A program made the position numbers and the translations under genes. DNA of 64,000 bases from Pedobacter helvus. Lineage in GTDB: Bacteria; Bacteroidota; Bacteroidia; Sphingobacteriales; Sphingobacteriaceae. Location of the stretch: contig NZ_SRMP01000006.1 of assembly GCF_005925325.1 (NCBI RefSeq), forward strand, positions 1-64,000. Direction: 5' to 3'. The number at the start of each line of letters is the position of its first letter. Position 1 is the stretch's first letter. The notes under the pieces are model-generated. The model saw only the letters and a list, made by a program, of their open reading frames with translations, was not told the DNA's origin and searched no databases. This document shows, in pieces, positions 51,669 to 60,120 of this stretch.

Positions 51669-54434
51669 TTACTGTTTAGTAGAGATAGGCGTAAACTTTG
51701 TCAAGTTAATTCCTTCTACTGCAGCTTTGTATTCATCGATATTTGGAATACGACCTAAGATTGCCGAAAGAACTACTACTGGCGTGGATGCCAATAAGGA
51801 TTCGCCTTTTTTGCCTTCTTTGTCTTCTACCACACGACCTTGGAATAAACGAGTAGAGGTAGCCATTACCGTATCGCCTTTGGCGGCTTTTTCTTGGTTG
51901 CCCATACATAAATTACAACCTGGGCGCTCTAAGTACATGATGTTTTCGTACTCGGTACGAGCTACGCTTTTAGGCAATGCATCACTAAATTCGAAACCAG
52001 AATATTTTTGTAAGTATTCCCAATCGCCTTCTGCTTTCAACTCATCAATGATGTTGTAAGTAGGCGCAGCTACTACCAAAGGAGCTTTAAATGAAACCGT
52101 GCCAGTTTGTGTCTCTACGTTTTTCAACATTTGAGAAACGATTTTCAAATCATCCTTGTGTACCATACAAGAACCTACGAAACCTAGGTCTACTTTTTTA
52201 TCGCCACCGTAGTAGGTTAAGTCTCTGATGGTGTCGTGTGTATAGCGCTTAGAAACGTCAGCATTGTTTACGTCTGGGTCGGCAATCATCGGTTCGTTAA
52301 TTACGTCCAAATCAATGACCACTTCTGCATAGTATTTAGCGTTATCGTCTGGCATTAATGCAGGCTTGATACCAGTTTTAATTTCCTCGATACGTTTGTT
52401 TGCTTTGTTGATCAAACCTTGTAAAACTTGGTTATGGTTGTCCATACCTTTGTCAATCATGATCTGAATACGATTTTTCGCAATTTCCAAAGATTGGATC
52501 AAAGTATCGTCTTGTGAAATACAGATCGAAGCTTTTGCTTTCATTTCCGCAGTCCAATCGGTAAAAGTGAAAGCTTGATCAGCTAATAAAGTACCGATAT
52601 GCACTTCGATGATACGACCTTGGAATACATTTTCGCCATCAAACTGTTGCAACATCTGCAATTGCGTAGCATGAACCACATCGCGGAAATCCATGTGTTC
52701 TTTCATGGTACCTTTAAAAGTAACTTTTACCGACTCTGGTATTGGCATAGAAGCTTCGCCGGTTGCCAAAGCTAAGGCTACGGTACCCGAATCTGCACCG
52801 AAAGCCACACCTTTAGACATACGCGTGTGCGAGTCGCCACCGATAATGATTGCCCATTCATCAACGGTAATGTCGTTCAGTACTTTGTGAATAACATCAG
52901 TCATTGAATGATACTCTCCTTTAGGATCGCGAGCAGTAATTACACCGAAATCGTTCATAAATTTCATCAATTTCGGAATATTAGTCTGTGCTTTCTTATC
53001 CCAAACAGATGCAGTGTGGCAACCTGATTGGTATGCGCCATCAACAATCGGAGAAATAACTGTAGCAGCCATTGCTTCCAATTCTTGCGCAGTCATTAAA
53101 CCTGTAGTATCTTGAGAACCTACAATGTTTACTTCTACACGAACATCAGAGCCTGCATGCAAAATTTTGCCTTGTGCTATACCAACCGCATTTCTATTGA
53201 ATATTTTTTCTACCGCCGTTAAGCCTTGGCCTTCGATAGAAACTTCTTTAGCCGGAGCGAATACCACTGGAGCTTCGATGCCTAAAGTTTTAGCCGCAAA
53301 AGTTTGGATTTTTTTACCAAAAACGATAGCGTATGAACCGCCAGCTTTGATAAATTCCATTTTTTGAGGCGTTAATGCTTTCGAAATATCAATTAACTCC
53401 TGATCGCCGTTGTATAATTTTTTGGTTCTGGTGTTGATGGTAAGTACTGTTCCGGTTGCTACAGAATATACTTCTTCTAAAATTGGCTCATCTTGTTCGT
53501 TACGTACAACGTTGCCATTTTCGTCGGTTTTCTTTACCCAGTTTTTTAGGTCGATACCGATACCGCCGGTTACATCAACCGTGGTTAAGAAAATTGGAGA
53601 GATACCATTTGTACCACCAACAATAGGTGCAATGTTTACAAAAGGAACATATGGGCTAGATTGTTTTCCTGTCCAAAGTGCCACGTTGTTTACGCCCGAC
53701 ATACGCGAAGAACCAACACCCATGGTGCCTTTTTCAGCTACTAACATCACGCTTTTATCTGGATGTTGTGCTTGTAGTTCCTTGATAGCTGCTTGAGCTT
53801 CCGGAGTAATCATGCATTTGCCATGCAATTCACGATCTGAACGAGAGTGTGCTTGGTTGCCAGGAGATAATAAATCGGTAGAAATATCACCGACACCGGC
53901 AATAAATGTTACCACTTTAATTTCTTCAGCTACTTCTGGAAGTTTAGTGAAGAACTCGGCATTAGCATAGCTTTCTAAAATTTCTTTTGCGATCTCATTA
54001 CCGTTATTGTAAGCATCTTTCAAACGATCTGTATCAGCATCGTATAAGAAAACTTGAGTTTTAAGAACGTTCGCAGCCTTGTGAGCTTTGTCTCCATTAT
54101 CAGCTAACGCGATGTCTAATAAAACTTTGATAGAAGGTCCGCCCTTCATGTGGGACAATAATTCGAATGCAAAATCAGGAGTGATTTCTGCAACAACAAC
54201 TTCTCCGGCGATAATTTCCTTTAAAAATTGTGCTTTTACACCGGCTGCAGCTGTAGTTCCCGGCAGGGTGTTGTATATGAAAAAGTTAACAGCATCTGTT
54301 CTGTTGATGTTGTTAACGCTTTTAATTTGGTCGATGATTTCGCTCAATAATTCGGCGCTATCAATTGGTTTTGGATGAAGACCTTGGCTTTTTCTGTCTT
54401 CGATTTCTTGAATATAATCGTTGTAAATGCTCAT
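51669..54434 (-). CDS. acnB: Bifunctional aconitate hydratase 2 / 2-methylisocitrate dehydratase
   Basis: 921 aa, the AcnB architecture: N-terminal HEAT-like helical domain (about 1-165, SIYNDYIQEIEDRKSQGLHPKP), swivel domain moved to the N-terminal side, then the Fe-S domains. Cluster ligands are Cys756 (GSCMVHKDD), Cys840 and Cys843 (RPGCNLCMGN). MGVGSSRMSGVNN in the swivel part is diagnostic. Besides citrate/isocitrate it can act on 2-methylcitrate intermediates of propionate metabolism; the propionyl-CoA carboxylase beta at 12.4 kb shows that propionyl-CoA metabolism is present. Somewhat longer than E. coli AcnB (865 aa). Confidence 0.95.
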   Translation of the reverse strand: MSIYNDYIQEIEDRKSQGLHPKPIDSAELLSEIIDQIKSVNNINRTDAVNFFIYNTLPGTTAAAGVKAQFLKEIIAGEVVVAEITPDFAFELLSHMKGGPSIKVLLDIALADNGDKAHKAANVLKTQVFLYDADTDRLKDAYNNGNEIAKEILESYANAEFFTKLPEVAEEIKVVTFIAGVGDISTDLLSPGNQAHSRSDRELHGKCMITPEAQAAIKELQAQHPDKSVMLVAEKGTMGVGSSRMSGVNNVALWTGKQSSPYVPFVNIAPIVGGTNGISPIFLTTVDVTGGIGIDLKNWVKKTDENGNVVRNEQDEPILEEVYSVATGTVLTINTRTKKLYNGDQELIDISKALTPQKMEFIKAGGSYAIVFGKKIQTFAAKTLGIEAPVVFAPAKEVSIEGQGLTAVEKIFNRNAVGIAQGKILHAGSDVRVEVNIVGSQDTTGLMTAQELEAMAATVISPIVDGAYQSGCHTASVWDKKAQTNIPKLMKFMNDFGVITARDPKGEYHSMTDVIHKVLNDITVDEWAIIIGGDSHTRMSKGVAFGADSGTVALALATGEASMPIPESVKVTFKGTMKEHMDFRDVVHATQLQMLQQFDGENVFQGRIIEVHIGTLLADQAFTFTDWTAEMKAKASICISQDDTLIQSLEIAKNRIQIMIDKGMDNHNQVLQGLINKANKRIEEIKTGIKPALMPDDNAKYYAEVVIDLDVINEPMIADPDVNNADVSKRYTHDTIRDLTYYGGDKKVDLGFVGSCMVHKDDLKIVSQMLKNVETQTGTVSFKAPLVVAAPTYNIIDELKAEGDWEYLQKYSGFEFSDALPKSVARTEYENIMYLERPGCNLCMGNQEKAAKGDTVMATSTRLFQGRVVEDKEGKKGESLLASTPVVVLSAILGRIPNIDEYKAAVEGINLTKFTPISTKQ

Positions 54435-54772
54435 CTTAGATGGTTTGCTTTGTTAAAGTTTGGGTTGCGTAAACCTGCTTTTACAAGAGCAATTTTTTTG
54501 TATTAAAATTTGTGTTTGTTTTTATTTAAAAATGTCGATTTTTTAATCAAGCGAAAATACAAAAATCAACCTTTAAATGCAATTTAAACAGTTAATTAGA
54601 TGGTTTTAAATTCCTTTTGAATAGAAATAAATGTGGAAAATTACATAGCATAAACAGAAATGGGCATGAACGTAGATTGGGAGGACTACTTCTTCCTTAA
54701 ATTCTTAATGCTTGCTAATGCACGCTTCGGCGTGTGTATTCGTAAGCATAAGCGGAACTTGCACTAGCTGGA
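54435..54772. other. 338-bp intergenic region upstream of acnB
   Basis: No gene. The first 130 bases are AT-rich and should hold the acnB promoter, though no perfect -7 box is visible. A hairpin with a TTCG tetraloop lies at 54710-54747 (own entry). Confidence 0.55.
54710..54747. terminator. Hairpin with TTCG tetraloop, possible terminator
   Basis: GCTTGCTAATGCACGC (54710-54725), loop TTCG, then GCGTGTGTATTCGTAAGC (to 54747). The inner five pairs (CACGC-TTCG-GCGTG) make a very stable UUCG-capped stem. It is 25 bases past the stop of the lipoprotein gene on the minus strand. No T run follows, so Rho-independent termination is uncertain. Confidence 0.45.
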
Positions 54773-55372
54773 TTAATCTGCACAGACATTCTTGTGGACG
54801 TTGTAAAAATAATTCGAGGTCTTTGCTTCTAAATTTCCAAGCGTATTGATTAAAATTTTAAAGGCTTCACTTTGTGTTGGGCACAAATGATGCTGCGCCA
54901 AGTAGAGCTCAAAACCAGTAGGTGTTTTCTTGTAGGAACTGCCAAATTTTTTCTTAAAATCAACTGAAAAATTTTGAGTTTCTGCAATTAGTAGGGCTTC
55001 TGGTAAATCATCTATTTTACCTATAAATGCTTGAAGAGATTTTGGGTCGTAAGCGTATGCTAATTTTTTTTTATCATAATAAGCTATGTAATAATAACCT
55101 GCCCCATTACCATAAATAAAGCCCTCTTTTGGGACGTCATATCTTAAATCCTTAATGCTACTGCTATCTCCCTTACTGGCAATTACTTTTGAGGTTTGTT
55201 CAAAATCACTCTTAAATATGCATTCCCAGTAAATATATTTTTTAGTAGGGGTAATGTGCCTAACTAAGTTCTCAACTGTATTGAATTCTATAGGGATTCG
55301 TTGAAAATCTTTTTCCACTGAAGGTGTACAGGAAGCTAGTCCTAATCCAAATAATGAAAGATATTTTTTCAT
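54773..55372 (-). CDS. Lipoprotein of unknown function
   Basis: 199 aa. MKKYLSLFGLGLASC gives a lipobox (LASC, Cys15), so the mature protein is probably a short lipoprotein. The rest looks like a mixed alpha/beta domain with many aromatic residues (PTKKYIYWECIF, GNGAGYYYIAYYDKKKLAYAYDPKS) and ends with a Cys-containing segment (QHHLCPTQSEAFKILINTLGN...NVCAD). I recognise no family. It follows the M23-like gene on the same strand with 15 bases between them, so the two are likely a transcriptional unit. Confidence 0.75.
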   Translation of the reverse strand: MKKYLSLFGLGLASCTPSVEKDFQRIPIEFNTVENLVRHITPTKKYIYWECIFKSDFEQTSKVIASKGDSSSIKDLRYDVPKEGFIYGNGAGYYYIAYYDKKKLAYAYDPKSLQAFIGKIDDLPEALLIAETQNFSVDFKKKFGSSYKKTPTGFELYLAQHHLCPTQSEAFKILINTLGNLEAKTSNYFYNVHKNVCAD

Positions 55373-55387
55373 GGTTTTTTAAGAAAC

Positions 55388-56314
55388 TTACTTCTTGCCC
55401 AAATTCTTTAGTTCCTTTTTGGTCATCTCTTTTTGGATAATTTCTGGAGTTATTGCCGAACTATAATATTTTTGACTAGTTAAAATTCCATTCGCATTTT
55501 CTGTGGTACAGAAATAAGGAGTAATAAAACCATAAAGACTTTCACTTTCTTTAGAATCTGAGCTTTTGTTGCCGCCAAAGTTTGAAGATTTTAAATAGGT
55601 AAGCATTAGTGAGATACCGTAACGCTCGTTGGTGATATCATTAATTCCAAGTGGCGTACCTGGAAACACAGTTTGCCCTTCTTTTACAAAAATGCCTTTT
55701 TTGAAACCTTTGTAATTAGCTAATGTGCCATCTGCATGCTCAACAATAACCGTATTTACTTTGCTGGTGTATTTGATATCCTTCGTGTCTTGGTCGTATA
55801 CGTCGGACACACTAACAACAATGCCTTTTCTGATCGTAGTTACAGTGTCAGCTTGTTCGGTGTAAAATCGGTAAGCCTTCCAATCTGCTGGGGTAGAAGA
55901 ACCAAAGTAGGTTGCTTTTAAAAAAGTAGATTCTATCGCCCTGGTTTTCTTTCCTTTGCCGTAAGGTAGGGCATACACAAATAGCGGATTGAATTTTGGG
56001 TTCAGCTCGCCTCTAATAAAGCTGTAGCTGTATGAAAGGCCGATGCCTTGGTTCTTATTGTCGGGAGATAAGGTAAGGAAGTTTTCTCCGCTATTTCTCA
56101 CCCTGTAAACGGGGTTGCCAACACTGCTGTTAGACAGCTCTCTGAAATTTAGAACAACTGTGTATGTTCCAGGAGAAGTTTTTTCTGCGATGAGGCTAAC
56201 GCTTTTATCGTCGTTTCTTTTGGTGCTGACTGAAAATTCTTTTTCTTGAGCGTTAGTAGTTATTGCACTTGTACCAATAAAGAGAACTAGGATAAATTTA
56301 GAAAGTTTGTTCAT
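55388..56314 (-). CDS. M23/LytM-like secreted protein with degenerate metal site
   Basis: 308 aa. Signal peptide (about 1-22, ATTNA-Q). Residues about 160-235 resemble the beta-barrel of M23 (LytM) peptidases: KGIVVSVSD, NTVIVEHADGTLANYKGFKKGIFVKEGQTVFPGTPLG. In active M23 enzymes the zinc is held by an HxxxD and an HxH motif (YxHL after VxIxHxxG). Here only the first His of that block remains and the YxHL position reads YKGF. So it is probably a non-catalytic, peptidoglycan- or partner-binding LytM domain. The N-terminal region (25-150) is a beta-rich unknown domain. Pairs with the downstream lipoprotein gene. Confidence 0.75.
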   Translation of the reverse strand: MNKLSKFILVLFIGTSAITTNAQEKEFSVSTKRNDDKSVSLIAEKTSPGTYTVVLNFRELSNSSVGNPVYRVRNSGENFLTLSPDNKNQGIGLSYSYSFIRGELNPKFNPLFVYALPYGKGKKTRAIESTFLKATYFGSSTPADWKAYRFYTEQADTVTTIRKGIVVSVSDVYDQDTKDIKYTSKVNTVIVEHADGTLANYKGFKKGIFVKEGQTVFPGTPLGINDITNERYGISLMLTYLKSSNFGGNKSSDSKESESLYGFITPYFCTTENANGILTSQKYYSSAITPEIIQKEMTKKELKNLGKK

Positions 56315-56441
56315 TTTGTAATAGTTTGAATAGCTAAAATAAAGTTTGTATATGATTTCCGTGTTAAGGATGGAAAAAATGTGCTAAATCCATACGCACT
56401 TAGTGAAACTAACTTAGTTATTTGCAGAGAAGATGCATTTT

Positions 56442-56492
56442 AAACCCGACTAAAGCGTACCGATTTTCTCGATATTATCGGAAAGCGGGATT
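56442..56492 (+). repeat. Dispersed repeat family A, short copy
   Basis: AAACCCGACTAAAGCG followed by a CCGATTTTCTCGATATTATCGG segment and GAAAGCGGGATTG. The inner part can form CCGATT..AATCGG-type pairing. Confidence 0.6.
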
Positions 56493-56532
56493 GTCATTAC
56501 CTAAATAGGAGTAAACGGCTTTTCTAAGTCTC

Positions 56533-57162
56533 TTAAAGTTTCTCGAAACGGTATCCTTTTGCCAAAAGATGTTCAATTGTTTTAGGTAATGCATACTCCA
56601 ATCTGTCCCAAGCTTTTAAACTGTCGTGGAATACGATGATAGAACCATTGCGTGTATTTTTAATTACGTTTTGGTAACACTTTTCTGGCGATAATTTAAG
56701 GTCAAAATCGCCACTTAGTACGTCCCACATTATTATATCTAATTTTGAATTTTGAATTTTGAATTTTGCATTCAGCTTGGCTACCTGCGATTTCTTAATT
56801 CTTCCATAAGGGGGGCGGAACAGGTTTGTAGCGGTTAACTGTTGGCATTTAAAGAAATTTTCTATGTAAGTCTCGTCATCGGTTTTCCATCCTTTTAGGT
56901 GATTGTAAGTATGGTTGCCAATGGCATGACCTTCGCTTTTAATTCGTTCGAAAATCTGTGGATGTTTTTGTATATTATCGCCGATACAAAAAAAAGTAGC
57001 CTTAATTTCGAGGCTTTTTAACGTATTTAACACAAAGTCTGTAACATTTGGTATTGGGCCATCGTCAAAGGTGAGATAAACGATTTTTTCTTTGGTATCT
57101 TTATTCCAAATTAAATTGGGGTAAAACCATTTAAGAAAAAAAGGCGGCCTGACAGTGTACAT
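56533..57162 (-). CDS. Polysaccharide deacetylase family protein (NodB homology)
   Basis: 209 aa single-domain CE4-type deacetylase: TFDDGP (about 31-36, catalytic Asp and metal Asp), HTYNH (about 84-88, metal His pair), FRPPYGR (about 115-121) and IVFHDS (about 177-182). It removes N- or O-acetyl groups from peptidoglycan or other glycans; no signal peptide is evident, though the N-terminus is hydrophobic (PPFFLKWFYPNL). Around residues 132-141 the sequence reads KFKIQNSKLD. This is encoded by four copies of a 7-nt repeat (56742-56768), so it looks like an insertion and a possible slippage site. Confidence 0.9.
   Translation of the reverse strand: MYTVRPPFFLKWFYPNLIWNKDTKEKIVYLTFDDGPIPNVTDFVLNTLKSLEIKATFFCIGDNIQKHPQIFERIKSEGHAIGNHTYNHLKGWKTDDETYIENFFKCQQLTATNLFRPPYGRIKKSQVAKLNAKFKIQNSKLDIIMWDVLSGDFDLKLSPEKCYQNVIKNTRNGSIIVFHDSLKAWDRLEYALPKTIEHLLAKGYRFEKL
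56741..56768. repeat. Heptanucleotide tandem repeat inside the deacetylase gene
   Basis: ATTTTGA repeated four times (last unit lacks the A) in the plus orientation; TCAAAAT units in the coding strand. The unit is not a multiple of three, so gain or loss of one copy would shift the reading frame. Confidence 0.75.
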
Positions 57163-57245
57163 GCTGTAAAAGTAATATTTAAGGTCTGTACTTGAAAATT
57201 TACAGAAAACCAGCCACCGTTTATTTATAATTGTGAACGAAATTT

Positions 57246-58589
57246 ATGAGACAATCTTCCAAAATAAACTTTTTGTTTGCGGCGTTCTCCCTGTCTGTCG
57301 CAGGTTTTACGTCCTCAGCACAGGAAGTAATTACCATTCAGCAAGCGATAGATAAAACGCTCAGCAACAATTTACAGGTAAAGCAAGCACAGTTTAGTGA
57401 GAGCCTTAATGATGTAAATTTGCAGCAATCAAAAGCGGCTCTATATCCTAGTTTAAATGCAAATGTAAACCAGACTTTAGGCTGGGGACGTAACCAAGTT
57501 GCTTCGGGTTTATTCCAGAATACCCAAAACTATAATTTAAATACTGGCGTAAGTTCTAGTGTAGATTTGTTTAACGGTTTTTCTAAACTCAATCAGATTA
57601 AACAAAATAAGGCATTAATAGAAGCTGGAAAAACAAATACAGAGAAAGTTAAAAATGATTTGATTCTATCTGTAATTACTTCCTACATGCAGATTTTATT
57701 TAATAAGGATTTCTTGAAAGCTGCTCAGCAGCAATTGGAAGTCGCGAAACAGACATTTAATCAGCAACAGCAACTTTTAGAGGTAGGAAATAAAACATTG
57801 GCAGATATTTCCCAAGCTAAGTCACAAGTGGCGTCGGCAGAGCTAAGTGTTACAGATGCAGAAAATGCTTTGGCTATTTCTTATCTAACTTTAGCGCAGT
57901 TAATGGATATTCCTTCTGCTACAGTTTATCAAGTGCAAGCTCCATTAGTAGATAGTTTCAAGCAGCCATCTGCAAAGTACAATGCAGAAGATATTTATCA
58001 AACCGCATTGAAACAATTTCCTGATATTCGATTGTCTAGCGCTAATACACGTGCTGCCGAATTGGGTGTGGCAGTGGCTAAAGGAAACCTATTTCCTAGG
58101 CTGTCATTTAGCGGTAGTTATGGTACGAGTTACTTTTATAGCGAAAACCCTTTAATTACCAACGAAGCTTTTGATAAGCAATTAAAGGATAACGTTTCTA
58201 AGGGAATAGGTTTGAGCTTAAGTATTCCAATTTTTAATGGATTACAGGCTAGGTCTAGTGTAAAGCGTGCAAAAATCAATTTGATGCAAACCCGCACGGA
58301 TGAGCAATTGGCAAAAAATAATCTTAACAAAGTAATTTATCAAGCGGTTGCAGATTTAAGGGCTGCCGAAAGTAAATATGAGTCTACAGGTAATGCTTTT
58401 GCTGCACAGAAAGATGCATTCTTCGTTATTGAGCAACGTTACAATGTTGGACTTGCCAACTCTGTAGAATTCAGTACAGCGCAAACAAATAGAAACAAGG
58501 CTGAAATAGATATGATTCAGGCTAAATACGATCTGTTATTCAAATCTAAAGTGATAGATTACTATTTGGGCAAACAAATCGCATTTTAA
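57246..58589 (+). CDS. TolC family outer membrane protein
   Basis: 447 aa. Signal peptide (about 1-25, FTSSAQ) then the duplicated outer-membrane efflux protein repeat: EVITIQQAIDKTLSNNLQVKQAQF (about 26-50), long coiled-coil helices rich in Gln/Asn/Ala, QQQLLEVGNKTLADISQAKSQVASAEL and a second half with LFPRLSFSGSYGTSYF. It resembles TolC partners of MacAB- or ABC-type exporters in Bacteroidota. The adaptor gene follows after 61 bp. No inner-membrane pump is encoded next to them. Confidence 0.9.
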   Translation: MRQSSKINFLFAAFSLSVAGFTSSAQEVITIQQAIDKTLSNNLQVKQAQFSESLNDVNLQQSKAALYPSLNANVNQTLGWGRNQVASGLFQNTQNYNLNTGVSSSVDLFNGFSKLNQIKQNKALIEAGKTNTEKVKNDLILSVITSYMQILFNKDFLKAAQQQLEVAKQTFNQQQQLLEVGNKTLADISQAKSQVASAELSVTDAENALAISYLTLAQLMDIPSATVYQVQAPLVDSFKQPSAKYNAEDIYQTALKQFPDIRLSSANTRAAELGVAVAKGNLFPRLSFSGSYGTSYFYSENPLITNEAFDKQLKDNVSKGIGLSLSIPIFNGLQARSSVKRAKINLMQTRTDEQLAKNNLNKVIYQAVADLRAAESKYESTGNAFAAQKDAFFVIEQRYNVGLANSVEFSTAQTNRNKAEIDMIQAKYDLLFKSKVIDYYLGKQIAF

Positions 58590-58650
58590 TAACCTTAAAG
58601 AATAAACCACAATTTGTCCCTAGCCATTTGGGATAGCATATTAAATAATT

Positions 58651-59994
58651 ATGAAGTTAAAACACATTTTAATAGGTGCAGTAGGATTGATACTACTGAT
58701 CGTGATCCTGAAAGTTACCGGTGTAATTGGAAAAGAGAACGTAGAAAAAGTAACGGTAGAGAAAGTAGGAGATAAAACAGTAATTGAAACCGTTACCGCA
58801 AGTGGTAAAATACAACCAGAAACAGAAGTTAAATTAAGCTCGGAGGTTTCTGGTGAGGTAACTGAGCTCTTGGTAAAAGAAGGTGACGTGGTAAAAAAAG
58901 GTCAGTTGTTATGTAAAGTGCGTCCAGATATTTTGCAATCTAGCTACGAGCGTACAGTAGCATCATATAATGCACAAAAGGCAACTGTAGCTTCGGCACA
59001 GCAACAATTGGTGCAGGCAGAGGCTAACTTTGTAAATGCAGAGGCAACCTATAAACGTAACGTAGAGTTGTATAACAAAAAGGTAATTTCTGCTGCGGAG
59101 TTCGATAATGCAAAAGCATCGTACTTAACTGCAAAATCTACGTTAGCCAGTGCAAAAGAAGGTGTGGTAGGTGCTAAATTTAATTTAGAGCAAACGGGTG
59201 CGAGTGTTAAAGAAGCAGGAGCTAACTTAGCTAGAACAACAATTTATGCTCCGGTTGACGGTGTGGTTTCTAAATTGTCTATCGAATTAGGCGATCGTAT
59301 TTTGGGTACTTCTCAAATGGCGGGAACAGAAATCATGCGTATTTCTAACTTAAGCAGCATGGAGGTAAACGTAGACGTGAACGAAAATGATATTAACCGT
59401 GTAACTTTAGGTGATAGTGCAACTGTGGAAGTTGATGCTTTCGCAGGTAAGAAATTTAGAGGCGTGGTAACTGAGATTGCAAGTTCATCAACTGCAGTTG
59501 GTACTACCACTACTTCAGTAGATCAAGTAACTAACTTCTCTGTTAAAGTAAGATTATTGGCAGAATCGTATAGCTCTGTAAAAGGTGGTGCCAAAGATTT
59601 ACCATCGCCATTTAGACCAGGTCTTTCGGCTACTGTTGATATCGAAAGTGAAACCGTAACAGGTATGGCTGTGCCAATCCAAGCAATTTTCACAGATGCT
59701 AAGGCCGATGATAATAGCGGTTCTCAAGATGCTGAAAAACAAAAAAGCAAGTTGAGCGATAAGCAGATTAAACAATACATTTACCTATTTGATGCAAAGG
59801 CTTCTACCGTTAAAAAGACCGAGGTAACTACCGGTATCCAAAACGATCAGTTCATTATTGTGAAAACAGGTTTGAAAGCAGGACAGGAAATTGTTTCTGG
59901 GCCTTACTCAGCTATTCAAAATAAACTTAAAGATGGTCTAAAAGTAGAGCAAACTGCTAAGGATAAGTTGTTTACTGCTGGAGGTAAAAAGTAG
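58651..59994 (+). CDS. MacA-like efflux periplasmic adaptor
   Basis: 447 aa. One N-terminal transmembrane helix (about 6-25, ILIGAVGLILLIVILKVTGV) without lipobox. Lipoyl halves at about 65-90 (GEVTELLVKEGDVVKKGQLL) and 190-215 (ARTTIYAPVDGVVSKLSIELGD) enclose a long Ala/Gln coiled-coil hairpin (about 95-190). Then a beta-barrel domain (about 235-320) with a Ser/Thr-rich segment (EIASSSTAVGTTTTSVDQ), and a C-terminal membrane-proximal domain. It links an inner-membrane exporter to TolC. The exporter (ABC or RND) must be encoded elsewhere. Confidence 0.9.
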   Translation: MKLKHILIGAVGLILLIVILKVTGVIGKENVEKVTVEKVGDKTVIETVTASGKIQPETEVKLSSEVSGEVTELLVKEGDVVKKGQLLCKVRPDILQSSYERTVASYNAQKATVASAQQQLVQAEANFVNAEATYKRNVELYNKKVISAAEFDNAKASYLTAKSTLASAKEGVVGAKFNLEQTGASVKEAGANLARTTIYAPVDGVVSKLSIELGDRILGTSQMAGTEIMRISNLSSMEVNVDVNENDINRVTLGDSATVEVDAFAGKKFRGVVTEIASSSTAVGTTTTSVDQVTNFSVKVRLLAESYSSVKGGAKDLPSPFRPGLSATVDIESETVTGMAVPIQAIFTDAKADDNSGSQDAEKQKSKLSDKQIKQYIYLFDAKASTVKKTEVTTGIQNDQFIIVKTGLKAGQEIVSGPYSAIQNKLKDGLKVEQTAKDKLFTAGGKK

Positions 59995-60018
59995 GCGTTA
60001 CAAATCATAATATTTAAT

Positions 60019-60026
60019 TATTTTTG
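60019..60026 (+). promoter_or_regulatory. -7 box TATTTTTG upstream of gpsA
   Basis: A TAnnTTTG match 95 nt before the gpsA ATG. If used, the transcript has a long 5' leader with an AAGGTTTAAAGA...TTTTTTTAAACCTTT pairing (about 60028-60068), which could form a hairpin. Confidence 0.35.
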
Positions 60027-60027
60027 C

Positions 60028-60069
60028 AAAGGTTTAAAGAAGTGCACATCGCATTTTTTTAAACCTTTT
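60028..60069 (+). terminator. AAAGGTTTAAA hairpin between the adaptor and gpsA genes
   Basis: AAAGGTTTAAA at 60028 pairs with TTTAAACCTTTT ending at 60069 and T residues follow. It may terminate the TolC-adaptor transcript, or lie in the gpsA leader. Confidence 0.5.
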
Positions 60070-60120
60070 GTTTTTACCCCATGTTAAAAGCATAATAACT
60101 AGCCTAATTTATATATAGAT

